Assembly: GCA_049282265.1 (NCBI GenBank)
Contig: JBAPTR010000071.1
Span: 1 to 26,320, forward strand
DNA from: CAYUCJ01 sp049282265
GTDB lineage: Bacteria; Desulfobacterota; DSM-4660; Desulfatiglandales; Desulfatiglandaceae
Direction of reading: 5' to 3'
DNA: 26,320 nucleotides
How positions within the stretch are numbered: position 1 is the first letter of the stretch; each line of letters starts with the position of its first letter. This document shows positions 1 through 6,704 of this stretch, in pieces. Both the position numbers and the translations under genes were made by a program. Below the pieces are notes generated by a model. It had not been told where the DNA came from, did no database searches, and saw only the letters and a program-made list of their open reading frames with translations.

Positions 1-107
1 GAAGTTATGCGGCGCGCAAAGCCCAGCAAATCATCCACAGCGCCACTATCAAGTGGCACAGATGCGCCCATTGGAAACCTAAGCTCTGAGGACATTTCTA
101 GAGGCAT
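1..107 (-). CDS. Partial reading frame, candidate first integron gene cassette (start only)
   Basis: Reading leftward from an ATG at 107-105, 35 codons stay open to the edge of the window (starts MPLEMSSELRF, then PMGASVPLDSGAVDD). The product is not recognised and no function is offered. The reason for calling it is position: the ATG lies 12 bp beyond a core-like heptamer GTTGGGC (minus strand, 126-120), and it runs away from an integron integrase gene, which is the layout of a first gene cassette behind attI. No strong ribosome-binding site is visible (AAGAAAAA only); a second ATG at codon 5 could also be the start. The frame is short and could be chance; the far end and its attC site lie outside the window. 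Confidence 0.4.
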   Translation of the reverse strand, partial: MPLEMSSELRFPMGASVPLDSGAVDDLLGFARRIT

Positions 108-147
108 AATTTTTCTTGTGCCCAACAAGTGATTGTATGCTCCCGTT

Positions 148-176
148 TAAATACTACAATTGGAAAAGGTTGACAA
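148..176 (-). promoter_or_regulatory. Candidate divergent cassette promoter (Pc)
   Basis: On the minus strand TTGTCA (176-171) is followed after 17 bp by TATTTA (153-148). The -10 box is weak (3 of 6). Its -35 box overlaps the -35 box of the integrase promoter by 5 bp, so the two could not easily be occupied at once. It points through the candidate attI core toward the leftward cassette frame. Confidence 0.35.
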
Positions 177-198
177 CAAGAATGCAATATATTATGTT
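170..198 (+). promoter_or_regulatory. Promoter for the integrase gene
   Basis: A perfect -35 box TTGACA (170-175) is followed after exactly 17 bp by TATGTT (193-198). Transcription would start near 205, about 50 bp before the intI ATG. No LexA-type CTG-N10-CAG box was seen overlapping it, so SOS control, common for integron integrases elsewhere, is not supported here. Confidence 0.65.
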
Positions 199-253
199 TC
201 TGCTAACCGTTTAACATACCTTAAGTAGAGATAGACGTATACGGATAGATACG

Positions 254-1657
254 ATGCTAAAGATTTCTGATTCCCTGAAGGCGCAGTTCTATAGTGCATT
301 AGCCGAGAAAAAGATCCCCGGACCAGATCAGGGCCATTACCTCAAATGGCTTCGGTATTATCTGGATTATTGCAATAAATACGGGTTCAATGAATCAGAC
401 CCCCGGAGCCTGTCCGGCTTCATCAGGAAACTGGAAGAGAAAAAACAGACGAAAAAACAGAGAGAGCAGGCCGAGGAAGCCGTTCAAATATATTACGAAT
501 TAGTCAGATCAGGCCATCAGAATAATAAAACGGGCCTGATCACGTCTCCGCCAAAAGCAGCGGGTGTTCAGGAGCCGGGGCATTCGTACCGGCCAACCCT
601 TTCGCGGCCGGAAGCGCAGACGGCCACCGGCAGGCCTGATTCCCCAAGAGACAAGGCTGTTCGGGCAGGGGTGAAGGGGAGTTGGGAATCCGCGTACCGG
701 CAATTGTCAAATGAAATAAAAGTAAGGCACTATTCCCCCAAGACCCTTAAATCATATACAACGTGGGTTCGGAAAATGCAATATTTTCGTAAGAGCAAAG
801 ATCCGGCGTTACTCTCAACCGATGATGTTAAGGATTTTCTGACATTCCTGGCCGTCAAACAGAAGGTATCGGCATCGTCCCAGAATCAGGCCTTTAACGC
901 GTTGCTCTTTTTCTTCAGACATGTGCTTGACCGCGAGTTTGGAAAAGTCGATGGAGTGGTCCGGGCCAAGCGCAGACCCTATATTCCTGTTGTCCTCTCT
1001 CGAAGTGAGGTCGATTTGATTCTCGCAAACTTAGAATATCCTTATGATCTGGTGGTCAAACTGCTCTATGGCTGTGGTCTTCGTTTGTTCGAATGCCTGA
1101 GCCTGCGTGTTCAAAGTTTTAATTTCGAGTTGGGCGTATTGACGGTCCACGACGGGAAAGGAAAAAAGGACCGGACAGTACCGCTGCCCCTGACCATCCT
1201 CCCGGAACTCAGAGGGCATCTGGAAAAGGTGAAGGCGTTGCATGACAGGGACCTTGCGGAAGAGTACGCCGGCGCCTTCATGTTTGACGCGCTTGAAAGA
1301 AAGTACAAAAACGCTGCCAGGGAGTTCGTGTGGCAATGGATTTTTCCTGCCAAGACACTTACGTTTGTGCCGGAAGCCATGGAATATAGGCGCTACCATC
1401 TGCATGAGCGCCATGTGCAAAAGGCCATCAAACGAGCGGTGAACAAGGCCAAGATTCCCAAACGCGCTACTGCCCACACCTTCCGTCACAGTTTTGCCAG
1501 CCATTTGCTGCAGGCGAACTATGATATTCGGACGATCCAGGAATTATTGGGGCACAGTGATGTCCGGACCACCATGATTTACACCCATACCATCAAGAGC
1601 CGGACGATCAAGGAGGCCAGGAGCCCGCTTGATTTTGGATATGAGAGAGAAGTCTGA
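254..1657 (+). CDS. intI: Integron-type tyrosine recombinase (IntI family) with duplicated N-terminal domain
   Basis: This is a site-specific DNA recombinase of the integron integrase group, which inserts and excises gene cassettes at attI and attC. The C-terminal half carries the full tyrosine-recombinase set: R277, H408, R411, H434 and nucleophile Y443. The stretch before the HxxR motif (FVWQWIFPAKTL ... YRRYHLHERHVQKAIKRA) is the extra segment that separates IntI from XerC/XerD, and TTMIYTH is IntI-like. At 467 residues it is about 140 longer than classical IntI. The excess is a first SAM-like DNA-binding domain (about 8-85), a proline/charged linker (about 90-140), then the usual core-binding domain (about 145-230). 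The ribosome-binding site is weak. The downstream gene starts 2 bp after the stop. Family call is firm; attI activity is inferred. Confidence 0.85.
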   Translation: MLKISDSLKAQFYSALAEKKIPGPDQGHYLKWLRYYLDYCNKYGFNESDPRSLSGFIRKLEEKKQTKKQREQAEEAVQIYYELVRSGHQNNKTGLITSPPKAAGVQEPGHSYRPTLSRPEAQTATGRPDSPRDKAVRAGVKGSWESAYRQLSNEIKVRHYSPKTLKSYTTWVRKMQYFRKSKDPALLSTDDVKDFLTFLAVKQKVSASSQNQAFNALLFFFRHVLDREFGKVDGVVRAKRRPYIPVVLSRSEVDLILANLEYPYDLVVKLLYGCGLRLFECLSLRVQSFNFELGVLTVHDGKGKKDRTVPLPLTILPELRGHLEKVKALHDRDLAEEYAGAFMFDALERKYKNAAREFVWQWIFPAKTLTFVPEAMEYRRYHLHERHVQKAIKRAVNKAKIPKRATAHTFRHSFASHLLQANYDIRTIQELLGHSDVRTTMIYTHTIKSRTIKEARSPLDFGYEREV

Positions 1658-1659
1658 CC

Positions 1660-2946
1660 ATGAAAAAACAATTCTCTAACCTGCCAGCCATGCTTTACGC
1701 AGACGGGGAGGGAAATATCTATGACCATCCCTATTACCGCATGGCGGGGTTTTCAGGGGATGGGCCTGCTGGTATCATAAGTGACGACCTCCTGGCCCTG
1801 CCTGAATTCAGCAAGCTCTTTTTCATCCCTGACTGCCCGCCCGTGGGGCTGGACGCGGAGACGGGCGAATACGTCCTGGTTCCGGAGGCGGAGACGGAGC
1901 GGGGAACCTCTCCCTGTTTCGGGGTGGCCGCCTTCCCGGAACCCGGGATCGTCCGGACGCACCTCCCGGCAGTGGACTATTCAAAGAAGGACTACAATCT
2001 CCCCATGTGGGCCTACACGGCCGTGGGTTTCCGGGATGATCAGTATTGGGCCGCCGGTTTTGTCGTCGAGCACAACCCCAGGTGGGACCCGCGCAACTAT
2101 GATGATGATGAGCTGATGCCGGCCATCGACACATACCGCGAGGGCAGCCCGGGCGGCCCCCTCATGGAACATCTGGTCCAGTGTGCCACAATAAACCACT
2201 GTTTCGCGGCCAAGAACCTCTTTCTCGGGCGCTGGGAGGCGCCTCTCCCCGTGAGCCGGGCCTGCAATGCCTCTTGTCTCGGCTGCCTTTCCTTCCAGCC
2301 GGAGCACCTGTGCGAGGAGTCCCACCAGAGGCTCTCGGTCAGGCCCTCAAAGGAAGAGATTGTGGACCTGGCGGTGACCCACTTGAACCACGCACCGAAG
2401 ACCATTGTGAGCTTCGGACAGGGGTGCGAGGGGGAGCCTTTGACCGAATACAGGCTCATTGCCGAGAGTGTCAGGGAGATCAGGAAACAGACAGGTGAGG
2501 GGACCATCAATCTCAACACCAACGGGAGCTGGCCGGGCAGGGTGAGGCAGGTGGCGGAAGCTGGGCTGGATTCTATCCGCATCAGCCTGAACAGCCCGCG
2601 CGAGGAATTTTACGAGGCCTATTACCGACCAAAGAACTACGTATTTCAGGATGTTATCCGTTCCATAGAACTGGCCCGGGACATGGGACTCTACACCATG
2701 GTCAACTACCTGGTGTTCCCAGGGATCAGTGATCAGGAAGAAGAGATCGAGGCCATGGCGGCCGTGGTGGAAGAGACCGGGCTCAATTTTCTGCACCTCA
2801 AGAACCTGTGCATCGATCCCAGGGTTTACCTGGACAGGATGCCGGAATCGGATTCGCCTGCACTGGGCATGAAGCGGATGGCGGAGATGTTGAAAAGCGC
2901 GTGTCCGGAGCTGGAGCTGGGGTACTTCAACCAGCCCGTCCGGTGA
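1660..2946 (+). CDS. Radical SAM protein of unknown function
   Basis: The motif CNASCLGC places three cysteines at 202, 206 and 209 in CxxxCxxC spacing, which binds the 4Fe-4S cluster of radical SAM enzymes. It is followed by GQGCEGEP, LNTNGS and a SIRISLNS strand typical of the SAM-barrel. The first ~195 residues form an extension without a motif I can name; it is rich in aromatic and acidic residues (YDDDE at about 147). No SPASM or twitch cysteine cluster is obvious at the C-terminus, so a maturase or tRNA-modification role cannot be assigned. It begins 2 bp after the integrase stop with an AGAGAG-type binding site inside the integrase end, so the two are probably co-transcribed. It converges with purD, stop to stop, 16 bp apart. 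Confidence 0.85.
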   Translation: MKKQFSNLPAMLYADGEGNIYDHPYYRMAGFSGDGPAGIISDDLLALPEFSKLFFIPDCPPVGLDAETGEYVLVPEAETERGTSPCFGVAAFPEPGIVRTHLPAVDYSKKDYNLPMWAYTAVGFRDDQYWAAGFVVEHNPRWDPRNYDDDELMPAIDTYREGSPGGPLMEHLVQCATINHCFAAKNLFLGRWEAPLPVSRACNASCLGCLSFQPEHLCEESHQRLSVRPSKEEIVDLAVTHLNHAPKTIVSFGQGCEGEPLTEYRLIAESVREIRKQTGEGTINLNTNGSWPGRVRQVAEAGLDSIRISLNSPREEFYEAYYRPKNYVFQDVIRSIELARDMGLYTMVNYLVFPGISDQEEEIEAMAAVVEETGLNFLHLKNLCIDPRVYLDRMPESDSPALGMKRMAEMLKSACPELELGYFNQPVR

Positions 2947-2962
2947 GATAGGTTTTGGCTTT

Positions 2963-4249
2963 CTAATTGCTTTCCCTTGCCACCGCTCGGTAGCCGATGT
3001 CGGTCCGGTAGTAGACGCCCTCCCAGGTAATCTTCTTCGCCATCTCGTAGGCCTTCTTTTGGGCGTCGGTGACCCTTTCTCCCAGAGCCGTCACACACAG
3101 GACCCTGCCGCCGCTGGTGACCACCCGGCCGCCCTCCATTTCGGTGCCCGCGTGAAAGACCTTGACGCCTTCTTCCTCGGAACCGGGAAGGCCGGATATG
3201 GGGAACCCCTTCCCATAGCTCAAAGGGTAACCGCCCGCGGCCATCACCACGCCCAGGGAGGCCCGAGGATCCCACTTGGCCTCGGTCTTGCCGAGCCTTC
3301 CTTCCAGGGCGGCCATGCAGAGTCCCACCAGGTCGGACCGGAGCCTGAGGAGGATGGGCTGGGTCTCCGGGTCCCCGAACCGGCAGTTGTATTCCAGAAC
3401 CTTCGGGGTGCCGTCTTTCGTGATCATGAGGCCCGCATAGAGGAACCCCATGTAGGGGTTGCCTTCCTCAGCCATGCCCCTGACCGTGGGTTCCATGACT
3501 TCCCGCATGATCCGGTCGTGCATGGCGGAAGTCACAACCGGGGCGGGGGAGTAGGCCCCCATGCCTCCGGTATTGGGTCCCCTGTCTCCGTCGTCGCGGG
3601 CCTTGTGGTCCTGCGATGTGGCGAGGGGCAGGATCTCTTTGCCATCCGTCATCACGATGAAGCTGGCCTCTTCCCCCACGAGACACTCTTCAATGACCAC
3701 GCGCTTACCGGCGTCCCCGAACGATTTTCCCGAGAGCATGCCCACAACGGCCTCGAAGGCCTCCACCTGGGATCCTGCAATGACCACGCCCTTTCCGGCG
3801 GCCAGGCCGTCCGCTTTGATAACGATGGGGAGCCCCTTCTCGCGGATGAAGGCCCTGGCCGGTTCGATCTCGGTAAAGGTCCTGTACCAGCCGGTGGGGA
3901 TGTCGTGCCGGGCCAGGAAGTCCTTTGTGAATGCCTTGGAGCCTTCGAGCTGCGCGGCTGCCTGCGTCGGGCCGAAGCAGGGCAGCCCGGACTCCCGGAA
4001 GGCATCGGCCAACCCCACGACCAGGGGCGCTTCCGGTCCGACAATCGTCAGTCCCATGGCCTCCCTTCCAGCAAAGTTGACCAGCCCTTCAATATCCAGG
4101 GCGCTGATGGGGACATTCTCCACCTTCTTTTCAAGGGCTGTCCCGGCATTTCCGGGTGCCACGAAGACCCGCTCTACCCGATCAGACTGGGTGATTTTCC
4201 ACGCCAGAGCATGCTCCCTACCCCCACCTCCGATAATCAGGACCTTCAT
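2963..4249 (-). CDS. purD: Phosphoribosylamine-glycine ligase (GAR synthetase)
   Basis: PurD joins glycine to phosphoribosylamine using ATP, the second step of de novo purine synthesis, in the cytoplasm. The start MKVLIIGGGGREHALAW is diagnostic, as are the PGNAGT stretch, the VGPEAPLVVGLAD segment and the ATP-grasp core (VIKADGLAAGKGVVIA around 145-160; GPNTGGMGAYSPAP around 225; EYNCRFGDPETQ around 284). Length 428 is normal for the family. The start is supported by GGGGAGAG a few bases upstream. It lies downstream of the AOR gene on the same strand with a 151-bp gap, so it may have its own promoter or be read through. No oddity in conserved residues was seen. Confidence 0.97.
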   Translation of the reverse strand: MKVLIIGGGGREHALAWKITQSDRVERVFVAPGNAGTALEKKVENVPISALDIEGLVNFAGREAMGLTIVGPEAPLVVGLADAFRESGLPCFGPTQAAAQLEGSKAFTKDFLARHDIPTGWYRTFTEIEPARAFIREKGLPIVIKADGLAAGKGVVIAGSQVEAFEAVVGMLSGKSFGDAGKRVVIEECLVGEEASFIVMTDGKEILPLATSQDHKARDDGDRGPNTGGMGAYSPAPVVTSAMHDRIMREVMEPTVRGMAEEGNPYMGFLYAGLMITKDGTPKVLEYNCRFGDPETQPILLRLRSDLVGLCMAALEGRLGKTEAKWDPRASLGVVMAAGGYPLSYGKGFPISGLPGSEEEGVKVFHAGTEMEGGRVVTSGGRVLCVTALGERVTDAQKKAYEMAKKITWEGVYYRTDIGYRAVARESN

Positions 4250-4400
4250 TTGGTCTCTCCCCTATTTCTGTGCGTTATTAATTGCTCCCTGACATGGCCG
4301 GGATTTTCGGCATGCCCGGTATGGACATCTTCTGGTCCACGAATTATAGGGAAAGAAGGCTTAGGAGGTCAAGAATTGAATATCTTCTCCCAAAGTTCCC
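4250..4400. other. AOR-purD intergenic gap
   Basis: A 151-bp spacer between the AOR stop and the purD start, both on the minus strand. It holds a short GC hairpin (CCGGG at 4298-4302, CCCGG at 4315-4319) without a following T-run, so it is not a convincing intrinsic terminator. No promoter close to consensus was picked out. Confidence 0.4.
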
Positions 4401-6425
4401 TTACGCTTCTGTGCCGCCGTAGAGTTCTTGGACAACATCCTCGAGTTCAAGTTCTTTCAGATGGGCCTTATCGGCTTTTCCTGTGGTGACATCCCAGTGC
4501 ATGGCCTCGTAGTAGGATTTCCCGAAAGTGTCGATATCAACGGTCACGTCCCGGGCCGGCCCTTCTTTCAGTGGCGGATCACCGTAAAGTCTGGGATGGG
4601 GCCTGAAGTCGCGAATGGGATTCAGGCCCTCGCGGACGTTGAAGGCGTGCCTCAGCTGGTGGACCCTTTCCGCAATGACGAGATACTCATCGTTAGTGAG
4701 ATTCCAGCCCGCAGCCGCGTTCATCCATTCGCAGAGGGGCAGTTCGGCCCCCACCTGTGTTCCGAAGAAACATGCGCCGGCACAGTCCACGAGCATCTTG
4801 TAGAAGCTGTCAATGGAGAGTTGCTCACCCTTTCCCCGAGGGGCGAAACGCCTCTTGCGGGTGGTCAGTAGAGGGGCCTTCTCTGCACGGGAGAATTTCT
4901 TGTGAAGTTCCTGAAGATCGAGGTATTGGTAGGACGCGATGGTGTGGCGGCCGGGGGTGGGTTCGCAGAAATAGGAGATGATAAACCCGGGATCGAATCT
5001 GGGATCGTGCATGGGCGCCTCCACGCCGCCGCAGTGGACCGCAAATTTTTCCGAACCCCGTCCTATTTTCTCGGCGGCCCGTTTCACACCGTCCGCCAGG
5101 AGGTCTCCCAGGCCTTCGCGGCGAACAATTTTTCCCACCAGTTGGGTAATGGCTCCGCTGTTGCCCCAGCGAAGCTCAAGCCCTCCGGTATCTTCGAGAG
5201 TAAGGATGCCTTCTTCAAAGGATTCGACGGCAAAGGCCACCACGCCGCCGCAGGAGATACTGTCCATCCCGCCCCGGTTCACCAGGTCGTTTATCCTGAA
5301 GATACTGAAGATATCGTCGTTGAGGAGGAGGCTTCCAAAGGCGCAGAGGGTTTCGTATTCCGGCTTGTGCATCTCCTCTATGGCGTGAGGTCCCTGTTTG
5401 ACGCTGACGATTCCGCCGCAGCGCAGGGGGCAGGAGTAACAGCCGTATTTCTTTTCCTCGAATTGAACAACGGTTTCAGCACCGATTTTCTGTGATTTCT
5501 TAAGCGGAAAATTCTTGAGTCCACTCCCTCCCCAGTTCTTGATCGGGCTGTCTCCGCCCTCGGCGCTCAGTGCCGTCAGGGCAGGTGTGCCGAATTTCTT
5601 CAGCATCTTTCGCCAGAGGAACGCCGGTTGCCGCATATAGAAGAGGCCCGGACGCATCATCCGGCCGGTCATGCCGAAGATCCTGTCCCCGAGAAAGCGT
5701 TCGAAGAATTTTCCGCGGTCGAGCCTCTTGCGAAATCCACTTGAGAGTTCCTTGATGGTCGCCTTGTCATCAACGGCTATCCGTTTCCTTCCGGCCGCGA
5801 CCACGGCCTTGAGGTTCTTGGAGCCCATGACCGCCCCGAGCCCGCTTCTGGCGGCGAGCCTGCCACTGTCATTGGATATGCCCGCCATGAGGCTGAGTTT
5901 CTCGCCTGCAGGTCCGATACAGGCCACCTGGGCGCGCTTGCCGTGGATTTCCCGGAGCGCGTCTTCGGTTTCGATGGTATCGAAACCCCACAGGTCCGAA
6001 CCGTCCTTCAGTTCCACCGTGTCCTGGTCCATGTAGAGGTACACGGGTTTCGGACTCTTCCCGTGGAAAAATAGGGCATCCACACCGCAACGTTTCAGGG
6101 CCGGGGAAAAATAACCGCCGCAGTTGGCGTCCCCCCATCCGCCCGAGGCGGGAGACTTTGCTACAACGGTGAAACGGCCTGTGAAGAGGGAACCGGTATC
6201 GGTCAGAAGTCCCGTAGTGAAACCCAGGATATTGTCAGGACCTAATGGGTCGGCGCCCGGTTTCATCCGGTCCCACAGGACCCTGGCACCGATGCCCACG
6301 CCGCCGAGGTATTTCCGGTAAAAGGGGTCGCCGAGGGCCTCCGGAGAGATGTCGCCCGATGTCAGGTTCACATGCAGGATCTTCCCCCAATAGCCTCTGC
6401 CCGCGTTTTCCGCATTTTCCTTCAT
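4401..6425 (-). CDS. aor: Aldehyde ferredoxin oxidoreductase family (tungsten/molybdopterin) enzyme
   Basis: AOR-family enzymes oxidise aldehydes to acids, or carry out related low-potential reactions, passing electrons to ferredoxin through a bis-pterin tungsten or molybdenum centre and one 4Fe-4S cluster. The N-terminus (GKILHVNLTSGDIS ... YLGGVGIGARVLWD) and the FTGRFTVVAKSPASGGWGDANCGGYF segment are family hallmarks. The cluster cysteines are C329, C332 and C336 (CYSCPLRC) with the late C552 in DCAGACFF. At 674 residues it is slightly longer than the archaeal enzymes. GAGGAG upstream supports the start. No partner ferredoxin subunit or MoaD-like gene lies beside it. Substrate is unknown: besides aldehydes, the family includes BamB-type aromatic-ring reductase subunits, which usually sit in bam clusters that are absent here. 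Confidence 0.92.
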   Translation of the reverse strand: MKENAENAGRGYWGKILHVNLTSGDISPEALGDPFYRKYLGGVGIGARVLWDRMKPGADPLGPDNILGFTTGLLTDTGSLFTGRFTVVAKSPASGGWGDANCGGYFSPALKRCGVDALFFHGKSPKPVYLYMDQDTVELKDGSDLWGFDTIETEDALREIHGKRAQVACIGPAGEKLSLMAGISNDSGRLAARSGLGAVMGSKNLKAVVAAGRKRIAVDDKATIKELSSGFRKRLDRGKFFERFLGDRIFGMTGRMMRPGLFYMRQPAFLWRKMLKKFGTPALTALSAEGGDSPIKNWGGSGLKNFPLKKSQKIGAETVVQFEEKKYGCYSCPLRCGGIVSVKQGPHAIEEMHKPEYETLCAFGSLLLNDDIFSIFRINDLVNRGGMDSISCGGVVAFAVESFEEGILTLEDTGGLELRWGNSGAITQLVGKIVRREGLGDLLADGVKRAAEKIGRGSEKFAVHCGGVEAPMHDPRFDPGFIISYFCEPTPGRHTIASYQYLDLQELHKKFSRAEKAPLLTTRKRRFAPRGKGEQLSIDSFYKMLVDCAGACFFGTQVGAELPLCEWMNAAAGWNLTNDEYLVIAERVHQLRHAFNVREGLNPIRDFRPHPRLYGDPPLKEGPARDVTVDIDTFGKSYYEAMHWDVTTGKADKAHLKELELEDVVQELYGGTEA

Positions 6426-6499
6426 GTCGTCTCCTCAACAGGGTAGTGTCCGCCTGGAGCCAAAAACCGTGGCCGTGACCGGCCGAACCTCGATTTTTA

Positions 6500-6528
6500 T
6501 TGTCAAATATCGGTTTTTGGGTTTAAAT
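6500..6528 (+). promoter_or_regulatory. Promoter of the lipoprotein-coaBC-udg-nfeD-slipin run
   Basis: TTGTCA (6500-6505) and TTAAAT (6523-6528) are separated by 17 bp, matching the housekeeping sigma factor pattern at 5 of 6 and 4 of 6 positions. Transcription would start near 6535, leaving a leader of about 170 nt that contains two hairpins. Confidence 0.5.
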
Positions 6529-6534
6529 AGAGTC

Positions 6535-6564
6535 CATCCGGAAATACATAAGGATTTCCGGATG
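6535..6564. repeat. Perfect 11-bp inverted repeat, candidate operator or leader hairpin
   Basis: CATCCGGAAAT (6535-6545) is repeated exactly inverted as ATTTCCGGATG (6554-6564), with the 8-nt spacer ACATAAGG. The repeat begins where transcription from the promoter at 6500-6528 should begin. It could be a dimeric repressor site or, if transcribed, a hairpin at the 5' end of the message. It lacks a T-run, so it is not a terminator. Confidence 0.6.
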
Positions 6565-6704
6565 AAGCAGTCATCTCAGCCATCTCCATTTTGACAACCT
6601 TGCTTATAGCCGGGCCCCGAACAGGCCCGGATGCGAGAGTCAAACGATAATATCAGTATCCCACACGCCAGTAAATCAATTTTTCCCGGCCGGGGGGAGG
6701 GGTT

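Larger units (their letters stand above)
108..253. promoter_or_regulatory. Integron control region with candidate attI core
   Basis: This AT-rich 146-bp gap separates the integrase gene from the leftward frame. On the minus strand it carries GTTGGGC (126-120), which fits the GTTRRRY core of integron recombination sites and has the orientation attI should have when intI is transcribed away from it. The core sits in a small inverted repeat (CTTGT at 115-119, ACAAG at 125-129). A second match, GTTAAAC on the minus strand at 215-209, lies nearer intI. Just before intI there are two GATAGA-containing direct repeats (about 229-253). The attI call is an inference from position and consensus; attI sites are poorly conserved outside the core. 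Confidence 0.4.
6426..6704. promoter_or_regulatory. Divergent intergenic control region between AOR and the lipoprotein operon
   Basis: This 279-bp region separates two divergent genes. It contains a plus-strand promoter (6500-6528), a perfect inverted repeat at the predicted start point (6535-6564), a second GC-rich hairpin (CCGGGCC 6610-6616 and GGCCCGG 6624-6630 with a 7-nt loop and no T-run), and a strong ribosome-binding site GGGGGAGGGG just before the lipoprotein start. No convincing minus-strand promoter for the AOR gene was recognised. Confidence 0.5.

Noticed and set aside
2947..2962. Bidirectional terminator between the radical SAM gene and purD
   Set aside because: Only 16 bp separate the stops and no stem-loop is visible.
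3059..4489. 476-codon plus-strand frame
   Set aside because: It lies opposite purD and the end of the AOR gene, both firmly identified; the translation is His/Gly/Pro-rich shadow sequence with no domain.
6610..6630. GC-rich hairpin as an intrinsic terminator
   Set aside because: No T-run follows on either strand, and it lies between divergent genes.
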